DNA from: Treponema_B putidum
GTDB taxonomy: Bacteria > Spirochaetota > Spirochaetia > Treponematales > Treponemataceae
Strand: one strand, 5' to 3'
Assembly (NCBI RefSeq): GCF_007830595.1
Contig: NZ_VLLD01000016.1
DNA: 64,000 bases
Positions 16,268 through 25,246 of the stretch are shown piece after piece (position 1 is the first letter of the stretch; each line of letters opens with the position of its first letter). A program made the translations under genes and the position numbers. Under the pieces are notes generated by a model. It saw only the letters and a program-made list of their open reading frames with translations. It did not search any database and had not been told where the DNA came from.

Positions 16268-19200
16268 TTATTTTTTCTTAACTCCCAAAATAGTTAAATC
16301 ATCGTATTGCTGATCTTCTCTTACATTTGTATAATAAAGATACTCATTATAACTCGTGTTCGGTACACGGTGTCCGCAATAAGTTTGATATTGCCTAAAA
16401 TGTTTATTTAAAAACAGATCTATTTTCTTATCTACCTGAACCATATCCCTCTCGGTTGCCTTAGGATCCTGATACATTCGGAATATTTTTTCGACTGAAA
16501 CAAGACCTATAACTGCATCTTCAATTGTTCCCTCAAGGTTAGTAAAATCAAAATCAAATTGTTCATTCTCAATCGGGTTATGCCATTTTTTTAAGCTAAA
16601 AGAACTGCGGGCAAAAATATTCTCGATAATTTCGCATACGCGGGGCTTGCCTAATTCTTCTCCGTCCTGACCTACAGTATGAGTTTCATGTTCGGCATCT
16701 TTTTCAAGTCCGGGCTCTTCACATAAAACCGGCTCCAGTTTGGAATTTCTAAACAAGCGCTTGGCTTCTTCAATACCGTCAGTGTAAAGGAATAGAACAT
16801 CTCCGGGATTTAGTTTAACGGTTTCAACTTTAAAGCCGCCTTTCATGTCTATCATAAATGTCGGGAAAACTCCTGCAGCAGAAACTTCGCTTAGGATAAC
16901 TTCTTTCATTTTCTTTGAGGCTGCATCATAAATATTGATAACATTATCACCTGCATTACAAAAATGAACATTGCCTGTTATTGAATCCATAATACAAAGG
17001 GTAAAGGCTGCGAAACGTCCTTTAAAACCTCTGGATTCAAGTAAGTCGTTTATTCGTGATACAATCCGATCTATTTTTAGTCCCTGCTTTTTATAGCTCC
17101 AGTCTCTAAAATAGTCCAAGAAAAGAGTTGCGACTTCGACCATTATAAGAGCGGCAGGAACTCCCTTGCCTGCAACGTCGCACTTTATAATTGCATAATA
17201 TCTGTCATCCAATTTTATATAGTCGAAATAGTCCCCGGAAACGCCTCTGGCACCTTCATAATAACCGAAGAATTCTACATTATCGTCTACACTCTTTCCG
17301 GATGTAAGTTTTCTTCCAGCCTCATCCAAATCAAGGGGTAAAAACATTTTTTGAATTTCTTTACCCATAGTCAAGTCCTTTGAAGCTGCAGCGGCCTCGA
17401 CAAGGCCGTTTGTCATTGCATTTATGGTTGTTCCTAAAACACCTATCTCATCCTTTGTTTTAAGTTTAACATCTTTACCTGCAAGCAGTTCTTTATCTTC
17501 AGTAGCTGAAATCATTGCAACGTGTTCAACAAGTTTTTTTATAGGTGCCGTGATAATCGAAGACAAGATATAAGCACCTGCTATACCTGCAGCAAGAGCA
17601 CTCAATGAAATCAATAATATAATTTTATACAATGTAGAAGTTGCTTCATCAATTTGTTCAATCAATCCTTTTGTAGAAACTTGAACATAAACCATACCAT
17701 GAATAAAACTTGATTGATCCCCTGCCTGTCTGTAAAGTATGGGTTTATAGAAAAGATAATTTGTAACATCTCTGGACAATTTTTTTGAATTAAATTCCGG
17801 ATAAGAACCTGAACCTTTTGCACTTAACCGGCTCAATTCGGAATTAAGTTTTTCTTCCATTTGATTTATCGCAGATTGAATTTCATTTCGTCTTTCTATC
17901 GATTTACTATCCGTGCTCAAGGCAATTTCCATAGCTGTATTTGTTAATGACTGTATTTCTTCAGCAAGCTCTCCGACGTTTTCACGGGCTTCTTCATCTA
18001 TCTTATCAAGATTTTGATATACGGGTTCAAGATCAGGCAATGATAATTCCGACTCACCTATAATAAATTCTGAACTATCGATTTTGGATATAATATCACT
18101 ATCATTGGATGCCCAAACAAAGTTATAGCTTACTTTTTTATTATCAATATGGACTCCCGTTATTGTTGCAAAGTTTGCCTCTTTAAGAGCAGAAGTCTGC
18201 GAAGGCAAAAATCCCAATTCCAATACATTTTTTGACGGAAGATAAGCTTTAGCACCCGATGTCAAGCTTTCAAGCAAAACTTGAGTATTTGAAGCCAAGC
18301 CTTCAGCCAGCAATCTTTCCTGTGTTTCAGAAAATCTAGAACCTAGAGGAAGTGCTAAGGTTAAAATAACCGATATTACCAAAGTAGTTGTAAACAAAAT
18401 AAACTTTAATCTTAATCCCATTCCTCTGACTTTTAATTCAGATATTTTCTTTTCCTTTCCGAATATCATAGCACCTCCGCTCAATAAGACAGTTACCTCA
18501 TTTTTTATTTTTATAGTTTCTTTTATAGAATAAATAACTCCCGTTATCGAAAAAATCATAACAAGTAAAATAAACACGGTTAAAAAAATAATAAAAAAAT
18601 AATCCGTGAAATCCGAATTCATAGCCGAAAGAAGCCAATTATATTTATATGAATCTTTATAGTTTCCCAGTTTAATATTTCCTATATCATTAAAGGTTAT
18701 AGTTTTTCCGGCAAAGTATATTCCGCGACCTGAGTGCATTAGTCCCACATAGTATTTTCCGGGATCCAAATAATCTATTTTTATATTCGATATAAGTTTA
18801 TCACTTAGAATAGAAAAATCTTTTTTATCTATCGTTAAATCATAAGGAGGCGAACCGTCTGCATCGATATAAAGAGCAGTTACCGCACCTCCTGCCGAAA
18901 AGCCCTTACCTACTATAGAAAGGGAAATGGAGCCGTCAAGATTTTGCTCTGTATTTATATCTGCAACATAAGTATATGGAATATATTTATTTAAAGCAAA
19001 ATACTTTACAGCGGGGACACCTATATTCCCAAAAGCATCTACAGCGGAAACAGTTAGAGCATAGAGACCGTTTTCATAATTTTTAAATTCTCTTTTGTTT
19101 AAAGTAGAATTTATTTTTGATGTGCTTAATTCGGCATTTAAATTATTCGATAAAATTTCTTGCACAGCGGTATCATCTATAAATGATGGGTTTGCGTTTT

Positions 19201-20869
19201 TTATATATAAAAGGAATTTATCTACAGTACCCAAATAAGAAAGATTCCATATATATCCGTTTATAGCAGTTTCAGGTTTTCCTTCTATATCAAATTCAGG
19301 CGGATTCCATTGAATATCAAAGGTATTTGATTTTAAAAAACCGCTCTTATCTAAAGCTAATAAATCAAATATTGGGGCCGAAGGAGGAACTATATCTCTC
19401 TCATAAGAAATGGTAGACATCTCAGACCAATTTCCGGCATAGTCGCAAACCCTCACACCCAAATACCATAAACCGTCTTCTTCGGGCTCATATACCAAAA
19501 CGGATTCATTTGGTAATTTTTTAATTACAGGTTCTACAAATTCGGGAGGAGCATCTTTTGTCCATTCATAAGAATAGCCTGCAACACCCGATGAGTCATT
19601 CGGAAATTTAATCTTCATTGTAATTTTTTGTTTACCGTCTAAAGTTTTTGAATCAAAATCCAGAGGCTGCAATTGAGCTTTTCCAACTTCATAATCAGGT
19701 TCAACATGCATTATCTTTGCCGAACGGATTCCTTCCTGCCAAAGAATATGAAGATTTCCATCAACAAAAAAAGGATTTACAAAAAGCAAAGAACCTGTTA
19801 TAGATTCTACAGAATCGATTACCCAGTTTGAATCATCTTTTCTTGCAATCAAAACGGACGCTTTACCGTTATAGTCTTCAGACCATGCAATAAGAGGTTT
19901 ATTATTATAAGCTATAACTTTAGGGCTAAATATTGTCCCGTCACCGGACGGCAGCACTTCAATTGGAGAAGTAAGCATTCCCTTATTATCCAAAACGGCA
20001 TAGGCGGTAGAGCTTTTTTCACGGCGGTAAGGCGATTGTTCCCATACAAGAAAAATAGATTTTTCCGAACGAATATATAAGAGGTTCGGTCTTTGATTAT
20101 TAAAATTAAAATCATCGGTTATTCTTATAGGTTCTGACCACGAAGAACCTCCATCTGAAGAAAAGGAGGAAAAAAGTTGATAGGAACTTATATTTTCATT
20201 CTTATCCAATGCTTGAAAAATCAAAACATCATTTTTTTCGGCCGCCGTATGAGCCGGAAAAAAAACTCTATCGGTTTTTTTTATAAAATCAAATTCTTTA
20301 AAATCCGGCCAATCTAAACCGTTTTTAGATGAAGAAAAAAACACCGAGAATTTTTCATCAGCACCATGAGAAACGAACATAAGGTAATTGCCGTTGGAAG
20401 CAACGGATAATTGAGGAGATAATAAATCATATATTTCGGTAGTAATATTTTTAACTGTATAAGTCTTACCGTAGTCCGTACTTTTTAAAATAGTAATAGT
20501 GTTGCGGTTTTTTACCAATGCAATTAAAATACTGTCATCATTTCCGACAGTTATAGAAGCAATTGATGGTATATCTGCAGTATAAGAAATAGGAGGAATT
20601 ATTCTTTCATTTATTATCCATTTTTTATTTGCATATACACCTGCCGAAATATAAATTAAACCTGCATCATCAGAAGACTTAACAACTTCCTCCCAAACAG
20701 ATGCTGAAATATTTCCATTTGAAGCCGATTGTAGAAACTGCCCATTCCTTCCGCTTATGACTGAAGGACTTTCCCAATAAAATTCTTTTGCCGATAAAAA
20801 ACTCATAAAAAATAAGAACATTAAAAATATGTTTAAGAATTTCTTCAAATGTTTTTTTCCTTTAATCAT
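16268..20869 (-). CDS. Giant membrane SpoIIE/PP2C-type phosphatase with BNR-like sensor region and HAMP domain
   Basis: This 1,533-residue protein has a signal segment (about 8-27), then some 700 extracytoplasmic residues with BNR/sialidase-like repeats (for example KSTDYGKTYTV, SSKNGLDWPDF, SSDGGSSWSEP) and fibronectin/Ig-like stretches. Membrane segments lie near 755-780, 822-843 and 1078-1098; the last two flank a second periplasmic sensor-like domain. A HAMP region follows (about 1100-1155), then a SpoIIE/PP2C domain to the end with GVSGDYFDY near 1210, CDVAGKGVPA near 1230 and FLYTDGIEEAKR, which supply the metal-binding aspartates. It should dephosphorylate a serine/threonine-phosphorylated partner, probably an anti-sigma-factor antagonist not encoded here. 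Its ATG overlaps the upstream stop by 4 bp and the Gld-like ABC genes follow directly. Confidence 0.9.
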   Translation of the reverse strand: MIKGKKHLKKFLNIFLMFLFFMSFLSAKEFYWESPSVISGRNGQFLQSASNGNISASVWEEVVKSSDDAGLIYISAGVYANKKWIINERIIPPISYTADIPSIASITVGNDDSILIALVKNRNTITILKSTDYGKTYTVKNITTEIYDLLSPQLSVASNGNYLMFVSHGADEKFSVFFSSSKNGLDWPDFKEFDFIKKTDRVFFPAHTAAEKNDVLIFQALDKNENISSYQLFSSFSSDGGSSWSEPIRITDDFNFNNQRPNLLYIRSEKSIFLVWEQSPYRREKSSTAYAVLDNKGMLTSPIEVLPSGDGTIFSPKVIAYNNKPLIAWSEDYNGKASVLIARKDDSNWVIDSVESITGSLLFVNPFFVDGNLHILWQEGIRSAKIMHVEPDYEVGKAQLQPLDFDSKTLDGKQKITMKIKFPNDSSGVAGYSYEWTKDAPPEFVEPVIKKLPNESVLVYEPEEDGLWYLGVRVCDYAGNWSEMSTISYERDIVPPSAPIFDLLALDKSGFLKSNTFDIQWNPPEFDIEGKPETAINGYIWNLSYLGTVDKFLLYIKNANPSFIDDTAVQEILSNNLNAELSTSKINSTLNKREFKNYENGLYALTVSAVDAFGNIGVPAVKYFALNKYIPYTYVADINTEQNLDGSISLSIVGKGFSAGGAVTALYIDADGSPPYDLTIDKKDFSILSDKLISNIKIDYLDPGKYYVGLMHSGRGIYFAGKTITFNDIGNIKLGNYKDSYKYNWLLSAMNSDFTDYFFIIFLTVFILLVMIFSITGVIYSIKETIKIKNEVTVLLSGGAMIFGKEKKISELKVRGMGLRLKFILFTTTLVISVILTLALPLGSRFSETQERLLAEGLASNTQVLLESLTSGAKAYLPSKNVLELGFLPSQTSALKEANFATITGVHIDNKKVSYNFVWASNDSDIISKIDSSEFIIGESELSLPDLEPVYQNLDKIDEEARENVGELAEEIQSLTNTAMEIALSTDSKSIERRNEIQSAINQMEEKLNSELSRLSAKGSGSYPEFNSKKLSRDVTNYLFYKPILYRQAGDQSSFIHGMVYVQVSTKGLIEQIDEATSTLYKIILLISLSALAAGIAGAYILSSIITAPIKKLVEHVAMISATEDKELLAGKDVKLKTKDEIGVLGTTINAMTNGLVEAAAASKDLTMGKEIQKMFLPLDLDEAGRKLTSGKSVDDNVEFFGYYEGARGVSGDYFDYIKLDDRYYAIIKCDVAGKGVPAALIMVEVATLFLDYFRDWSYKKQGLKIDRIVSRINDLLESRGFKGRFAAFTLCIMDSITGNVHFCNAGDNVINIYDAASKKMKEVILSEVSAAGVFPTFMIDMKGGFKVETVKLNPGDVLFLYTDGIEEAKRLFRNSKLEPVLCEEPGLEKDAEHETHTVGQDGEELGKPRVCEIIENIFARSSFSLKKWHNPIENEQFDFDFTNLEGTIEDAVIGLVSVEKIFRMYQDPKATERDMVQVDKKIDLFLNKHFRQYQTYCGHRVPNTSYNEYLYYTNVREDQQYDDLTILGVKKK

Positions 20870-23811
20870 AATAAAGCATCTATCCTCTTTTTTAATTCTC
20901 TAACCTTTGCAGAATTTCTTGCATTCGGGCTTTGCATAAGCTGTTCAACCAATGCCGCTGCTATAATTTTATTTCCTCGTTGTAACTCGGCAATAGCTTG
21001 CTGATATTTTGCTTCATCTGAAGCAGAAAGAACAATAACGGCAGCACCGCCCATACTCATTTGAATCGAGTCCTTTAATTGTATCGCATCAACATTTTGA
21101 GGGTTAAGTTTAATAGCCGTATCTAATTGCTGGATTGCAATTGGGAATGAAAGACTATCACCTGAATTGTATATTGCCTGAGCCGATTTCGTAAGATCGG
21201 CAGACTCTGCAATTGCTTTAAGATTTGGAGAAGGGAATTTAAGTCCTAAGTAAATTTCAATTTCGTCCTTTAAGGCTGCAAGTCCCGAAAAGTTTTTATC
21301 TATGCTATACAAATTCAATAACTCGCTATAAGCTTGTTGAGAATTACGCTTGTAATCATTTCTAATAGTTTGAACTTTCCGTCTGAATTGTTCATTAAAG
21401 TTTGCAGGATCTATCAACTTATCTATTTTTAAGCTTAATTGACCTGCAATTTCATTATATGGGAATATAAGCAATACCTGTCTTATATTATCTTTCGCTT
21501 GATTTAAATCGGTTAAAGCGGATTTCTGCTGACCGGATTTTATTTTTTGCTCCGCATCCAAGTAAAGCTGATTGGCATTATTCAAAAGCTGAATCATTTG
21601 AGGATAAAGAGGTGCCGAAACTGGAATAGTTCTTCCCGTCTTTAAGGTGTCCGCAGTACTTACAATTGTTAGCCAGTTCTCAACTTCTTCGTTAGGGTCA
21701 ACATGAGTTACCGCCCAGCGGCTGCGTGCTGAAATTAAAGTTTCTTCCGCCTGCCTGAAATCCGTGTTAAAATAATCTCTTTTTGCTTTTTCCAAATACT
21801 CTCTGACATCTTTAACAACTACAGTATTTTCAGCATCATTGATTTCTTTACCTAATTTATCAAGCCTTTCATCAGTCATACTACGATATTCGGAATTCTC
21901 TTCAAGCTCCAAAGCGTTGTTTGTTCTTGTTCTGGACAATTCTATACTTCGGCGGGCCGCAGCAAAATTGCCGGATGCCAAGTTTCTTTTTGCCTCTTCA
22001 AATCTTAGATCGGCTTCATTTTTTGCCAACTGTATTTTTAAAAGTATTGATTCAGTATCAGCCAAATCAGTCTCTATAACACTGGAAAGATTTTTAAGAG
22101 AGTCAATTGTTTTTTCAATACCGTTTTTGTTTTCTGCAAATATTTTGCTTGTTTCTTCTACAGAAGGATCGGTATTTTTAATAAAATCATTCAAAAGCCG
22201 AATATCCAAATTTACAATCTCATTTAAACTCAATAATTCTTTTCTAATTTCAGCAGGAGTTGTTTTATCCGAATTTTCGTTTTTTTGCTTATCAACATCG
22301 TTTTTAAAATTATCATATCTTTGTTTTGTTTCAGCCAATGCCTGATTACCTGACTTATTATTTATGATTGCAATCTCTTCATAGCAAATTAAGCGGGTCT
22401 TATCCAAATTATCCAAAAATAATTTTTGTTTGGATTGTAATACTTCTTCTTCCTTTGCAAGATCATTTTCTTTATGTACCGATAAAAATTGCGATAATTG
22501 ATTTATGGATGCAATCATACCATCCAATTCTTTAATTTTTGCTTTTAAATCCGTAATTTTAACATTATTAGGATTGCGCAATTCATCGGAACTTCCTGTA
22601 TACGTTTCAGGAGAACGCTCAACCTTTTCTCTTAAAACTAAAAAGCGGCTGTAATATTCCTTTGTGGAATTTATTATATTGCCCAGCTCTGCAAAAGAAT
22701 TTCTTTTTTTACTTTGCGTGTCTACACTTTTTACAAACCTCGAATCCGACCTTGTATTGATAAGAGAATAAATTTCTATTAAATTTTTTAAATGAAATTC
22801 AATCAAGGATATGTTTTTTTGAATTGGTATATCATTTTCAAAATTAAACGTATTACAAGATTCAAACCATAATCTTTCGATTTCGGCCCAGTGTCTGTCT
22901 AGCAAGGTGTAAAGCGGCTCATATACCCCAGCTTCCATTGCACCTTCAATACCCTCATACTCTTTTGCCGAATCCCGTCCTATAGTTAAACGATAAGCAA
23001 AGGGTAATATGGTTTCTTCAGCATCGCTATTTATTTTTTTTTCATTTGAATAAATTTGCTTTAAAACCGCGCCGGATCTAACTAACGAACCGGTTATGCT
23101 TCTGAGTCTAGAAGCGGAATTTTTCAAATTGTTCAATTCTTTTTCAATTGAAGACGGAGCGGATGAAAAAGCTTTATTTCCATATTTATTTAAATCGGAT
23201 ATAAATTCGGCATAGGTCTTTTCATATTGCTCCGTATCGGATTTGACCGAATCAAGAGAATTGCTTAAAATATTATTTATTCTATTATATTCATCTTCAT
23301 TGAGAGATTCTCCGTCATACATCGAAAGTCCCTTAACAAAAGTTTTAGATGCATCATTATATTTTTGGGACTTAATTAAAGCATTACCCTCGTTCATAAT
23401 ATCATTAAACTTGATACGGTAAATTGCATAGAATGAAGAAATTTTTAATTTGTCTAAAAATTCTTTAAGCACAGGATCAATATCCGATTCTAAAGCCTCC
23501 ATTTTATCGATCATAGCAATCCGTTGAATGTTATTGTTAGGATTTTCTTTTAAAAGCGCTATAAGCTCATGAAAGGTCTGCTGAAATTCGGCTTGATTTT
23601 TCATCGTCTTTCGTGCAAGACTGATTCCGCTTTCTATAGATTCGGGTTTAGCTTCTATGACCTCGACTATATTTTCCAATGCAGCCGTATTTTCAGATGA
23701 CTCAAAATAAGAATTAGCGGATGCATAATCCTTTTCGGCGGCTCCTTTGGAAAAAGCTGAAACAGAGAAAATACCGATTAAAATGCTCAAAATAAACCGT
23801 CTTTTATTCAA
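20866..23811 (-). CDS. Large exported TPR/coiled-coil protein, first gene of the SpoIIE-Gld-like operon
   Basis: The 981-residue protein has a signal peptide ending in SAFSKGAAEK and is otherwise almost entirely helical. It contains repeated A/E-rich helix pairs: residues 655-720 (SGNFAAARRSIELSR, then TDFRQAEETLISARS) and the C-terminal 880-980 (AIQQLDTAIKLNPQNVDAI and ELQRGNKIIAAALVEQL) read as TPR-like units, with long coiled-coil stretches between. It probably resides in the periplasm as a scaffold or sensor partner for the phosphatase whose gene overlaps its stop codon. No catalytic motif is recognisable. Confidence 0.85.
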   Translation of the reverse strand: MNKRRFILSILIGIFSVSAFSKGAAEKDYASANSYFESSENTAALENIVEVIEAKPESIESGISLARKTMKNQAEFQQTFHELIALLKENPNNNIQRIAMIDKMEALESDIDPVLKEFLDKLKISSFYAIYRIKFNDIMNEGNALIKSQKYNDASKTFVKGLSMYDGESLNEDEYNRINNILSNSLDSVKSDTEQYEKTYAEFISDLNKYGNKAFSSAPSSIEKELNNLKNSASRLRSITGSLVRSGAVLKQIYSNEKKINSDAEETILPFAYRLTIGRDSAKEYEGIEGAMEAGVYEPLYTLLDRHWAEIERLWFESCNTFNFENDIPIQKNISLIEFHLKNLIEIYSLINTRSDSRFVKSVDTQSKKRNSFAELGNIINSTKEYYSRFLVLREKVERSPETYTGSSDELRNPNNVKITDLKAKIKELDGMIASINQLSQFLSVHKENDLAKEEEVLQSKQKLFLDNLDKTRLICYEEIAIINNKSGNQALAETKQRYDNFKNDVDKQKNENSDKTTPAEIRKELLSLNEIVNLDIRLLNDFIKNTDPSVEETSKIFAENKNGIEKTIDSLKNLSSVIETDLADTESILLKIQLAKNEADLRFEEAKRNLASGNFAAARRSIELSRTRTNNALELEENSEYRSMTDERLDKLGKEINDAENTVVVKDVREYLEKAKRDYFNTDFRQAEETLISARSRWAVTHVDPNEEVENWLTIVSTADTLKTGRTIPVSAPLYPQMIQLLNNANQLYLDAEQKIKSGQQKSALTDLNQAKDNIRQVLLIFPYNEIAGQLSLKIDKLIDPANFNEQFRRKVQTIRNDYKRNSQQAYSELLNLYSIDKNFSGLAALKDEIEIYLGLKFPSPNLKAIAESADLTKSAQAIYNSGDSLSFPIAIQQLDTAIKLNPQNVDAIQLKDSIQMSMGGAAVIVLSASDEAKYQQAIAELQRGNKIIAAALVEQLMQSPNARNSAKVRELKKRIDALL

Positions 23812-23915
23812 TTAAAAAACCTACCGATAACTTTAAAAACAAAAATTTTAAAGGCTTTCCTATATCAATTTTCGGCTTTTTATAGTTTTTTTTAACAAAA
23901 ATCTCTAAAAAGTAC

Positions 23916-23944
23916 TTAAAAAAAAACCGAAACTCATATATAAT
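23916..23944 (+). promoter_or_regulatory. sigma70-like promoter of the UPF0164 gene
   Basis: TTAAAA (23916-23921), 17-nt spacer and TATAAT (23939-23944), nine bases before the ATG at 23954 with no SD. The interval 23812-23953 between the divergent genes holds no other supported feature. Confidence 0.55.
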
Positions 23945-23953
23945 AGTATAAAT

Positions 23954-25243
23954 ATGAAGAGATTTTTTCAAGTCTTTTACATAATTATTTTTCTCATTTT
24001 TTGTAAAGTCAGCCTTTTTTCTGCCGATATTTCGGATTTTTATGCAGGCGTATCGTCGGTTTTTGATATTTTTACCCAAAAATTTGAAGGTGAAACGGCA
24101 TTTAGGTCTCTTTTAATCCCCTCAGGAGGCCGTTTTGAAGGACTTGGAGGAAGTTTTACAGCTCTTTCAAACGATATAAGCTTTTTTGATGCAAACCCCG
24201 CTGCCAGCGCTCTTTTAAAAGAAACCGAATTAAATGTGCTGCACAATAGTTGGATAGCCGACTCCAAACTGGAAACAATAGGCTATACCCAAAGAAAAAA
24301 CCATCTGGGCTGGGGAACATCATTAAGGTGTTTTTATGTACCATTCACAGAATACGGCCCTTTGGGTGAAAAAAAAGCATCAGGCTATTACAGCGAAACC
24401 TTTTTAACCGCAAATATAGCCTATAATTTTTTTGCCGGATATGATTTTAAGGGCCTAACTGTAGGAGGAAGTATAAAAACCGGCATAAGATCAATGCCGC
24501 CTTTTTCAGGACAAGATGAAGCGGCAGATCCGGATAACACAGCCCCTCAATATAAAAACGCTTCGAAAAACAACGGATATGCCGTTCTTGGCGATTTAGG
24601 AATTATGATAAGGGCAAACGTTAAAAAAATTTTTTACAGTGATGAACCTAATTTTTATTTCGGCCTTAGCTTAAAGAATTTCGGCCCACCGATAAGGGGA
24701 GAAATACCTCCGTCTTATATTGCATTGGGATTTGCATACCGTCCTGTTGACGTCTTTTTATTTGAAATAGATATAAATCAGGGAATAAATCTTATAAATA
24801 TAAAGAATTCAGGCCTGCCGTCCGGAAGCGTAGGTTTTATGTTTTCCATCACAAAGTATTTTAACCTTTTAACAGGCTTCGGGATTAATGGTGGAAATCC
24901 GAGGTTCAATCTTGGAGGAGAAGTAAATTTTTCAAATGTACAAATCTCTGCAAATTACGCTTTAGATTTGGCAAGTCAAGTTACAAATATCAGCCGCATA
25001 AGTGTGGGAGTAAAATTCCTTTTAGGACAGGATAAAAGAGATGAAAAGCTGAATACAGTAAAAAAGCTCTACATTCAAGGCTTAAAAGAGTATAATAATA
25101 AAAACTATGAAAAAGCAATAGAAGTTTGGAAAGAAATTTTAGCAATAGACAAACGTTATGACCCTGCAATAGAAGGCATAATCAGAGCCGAGCAGCAGCT
25201 TCAACTTTTAGAAGAAATCAAAAAAATCTTGTTGCTTGATTAG
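23954..25243 (+). CDS. UPF0164-family outer-membrane protein with C-terminal TPR
   Basis: The 429-residue protein has a signal peptide (FCKVSLFSADI) and a beta-strand-rich body. The N-terminal SGGRFEGLGGSFTALSNDIS, NPAASALL and GLTVGGSIKTGIRSMPPF stretches match the treponemal UPF0164 group, FadL/PorV-like barrels predicted in the outer membrane. Residues about 370-425 form a TPR-like tail (LYIQGLKEYNNKNYEKAIEV), unlike a simple porin, suggesting a periplasmic contact with other proteins. It diverges from the exported TPR protein of the SpoIIE operon, which makes a functional link possible. No Shine-Dalgarno is visible. It ends 3 nt from the convergent parC stop. Confidence 0.85.
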   Translation: MKRFFQVFYIIIFLIFCKVSLFSADISDFYAGVSSVFDIFTQKFEGETAFRSLLIPSGGRFEGLGGSFTALSNDISFFDANPAASALLKETELNVLHNSWIADSKLETIGYTQRKNHLGWGTSLRCFYVPFTEYGPLGEKKASGYYSETFLTANIAYNFFAGYDFKGLTVGGSIKTGIRSMPPFSGQDEAADPDNTAPQYKNASKNNGYAVLGDLGIMIRANVKKIFYSDEPNFYFGLSLKNFGPPIRGEIPPSYIALGFAYRPVDVFLFEIDINQGINLINIKNSGLPSGSVGFMFSITKYFNLLTGFGINGGNPRFNLGGEVNFSNVQISANYALDLASQVTNISRISVGVKFLLGQDKRDEKLNTVKKLYIQGLKEYNNKNYEKAIEVWKEILAIDKRYDPAIEGIIRAEQQLQLLEEIKKILLLD

Positions 25244-25246
25244 AGT

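Noticed and set aside
23804..24079. Minus-strand 91-codon frame upstream of the TPR protein gene
   Set aside because: It overlaps the signal peptide region of the UPF0164 gene and the promoter between the two divergent genes; no SD or homology.
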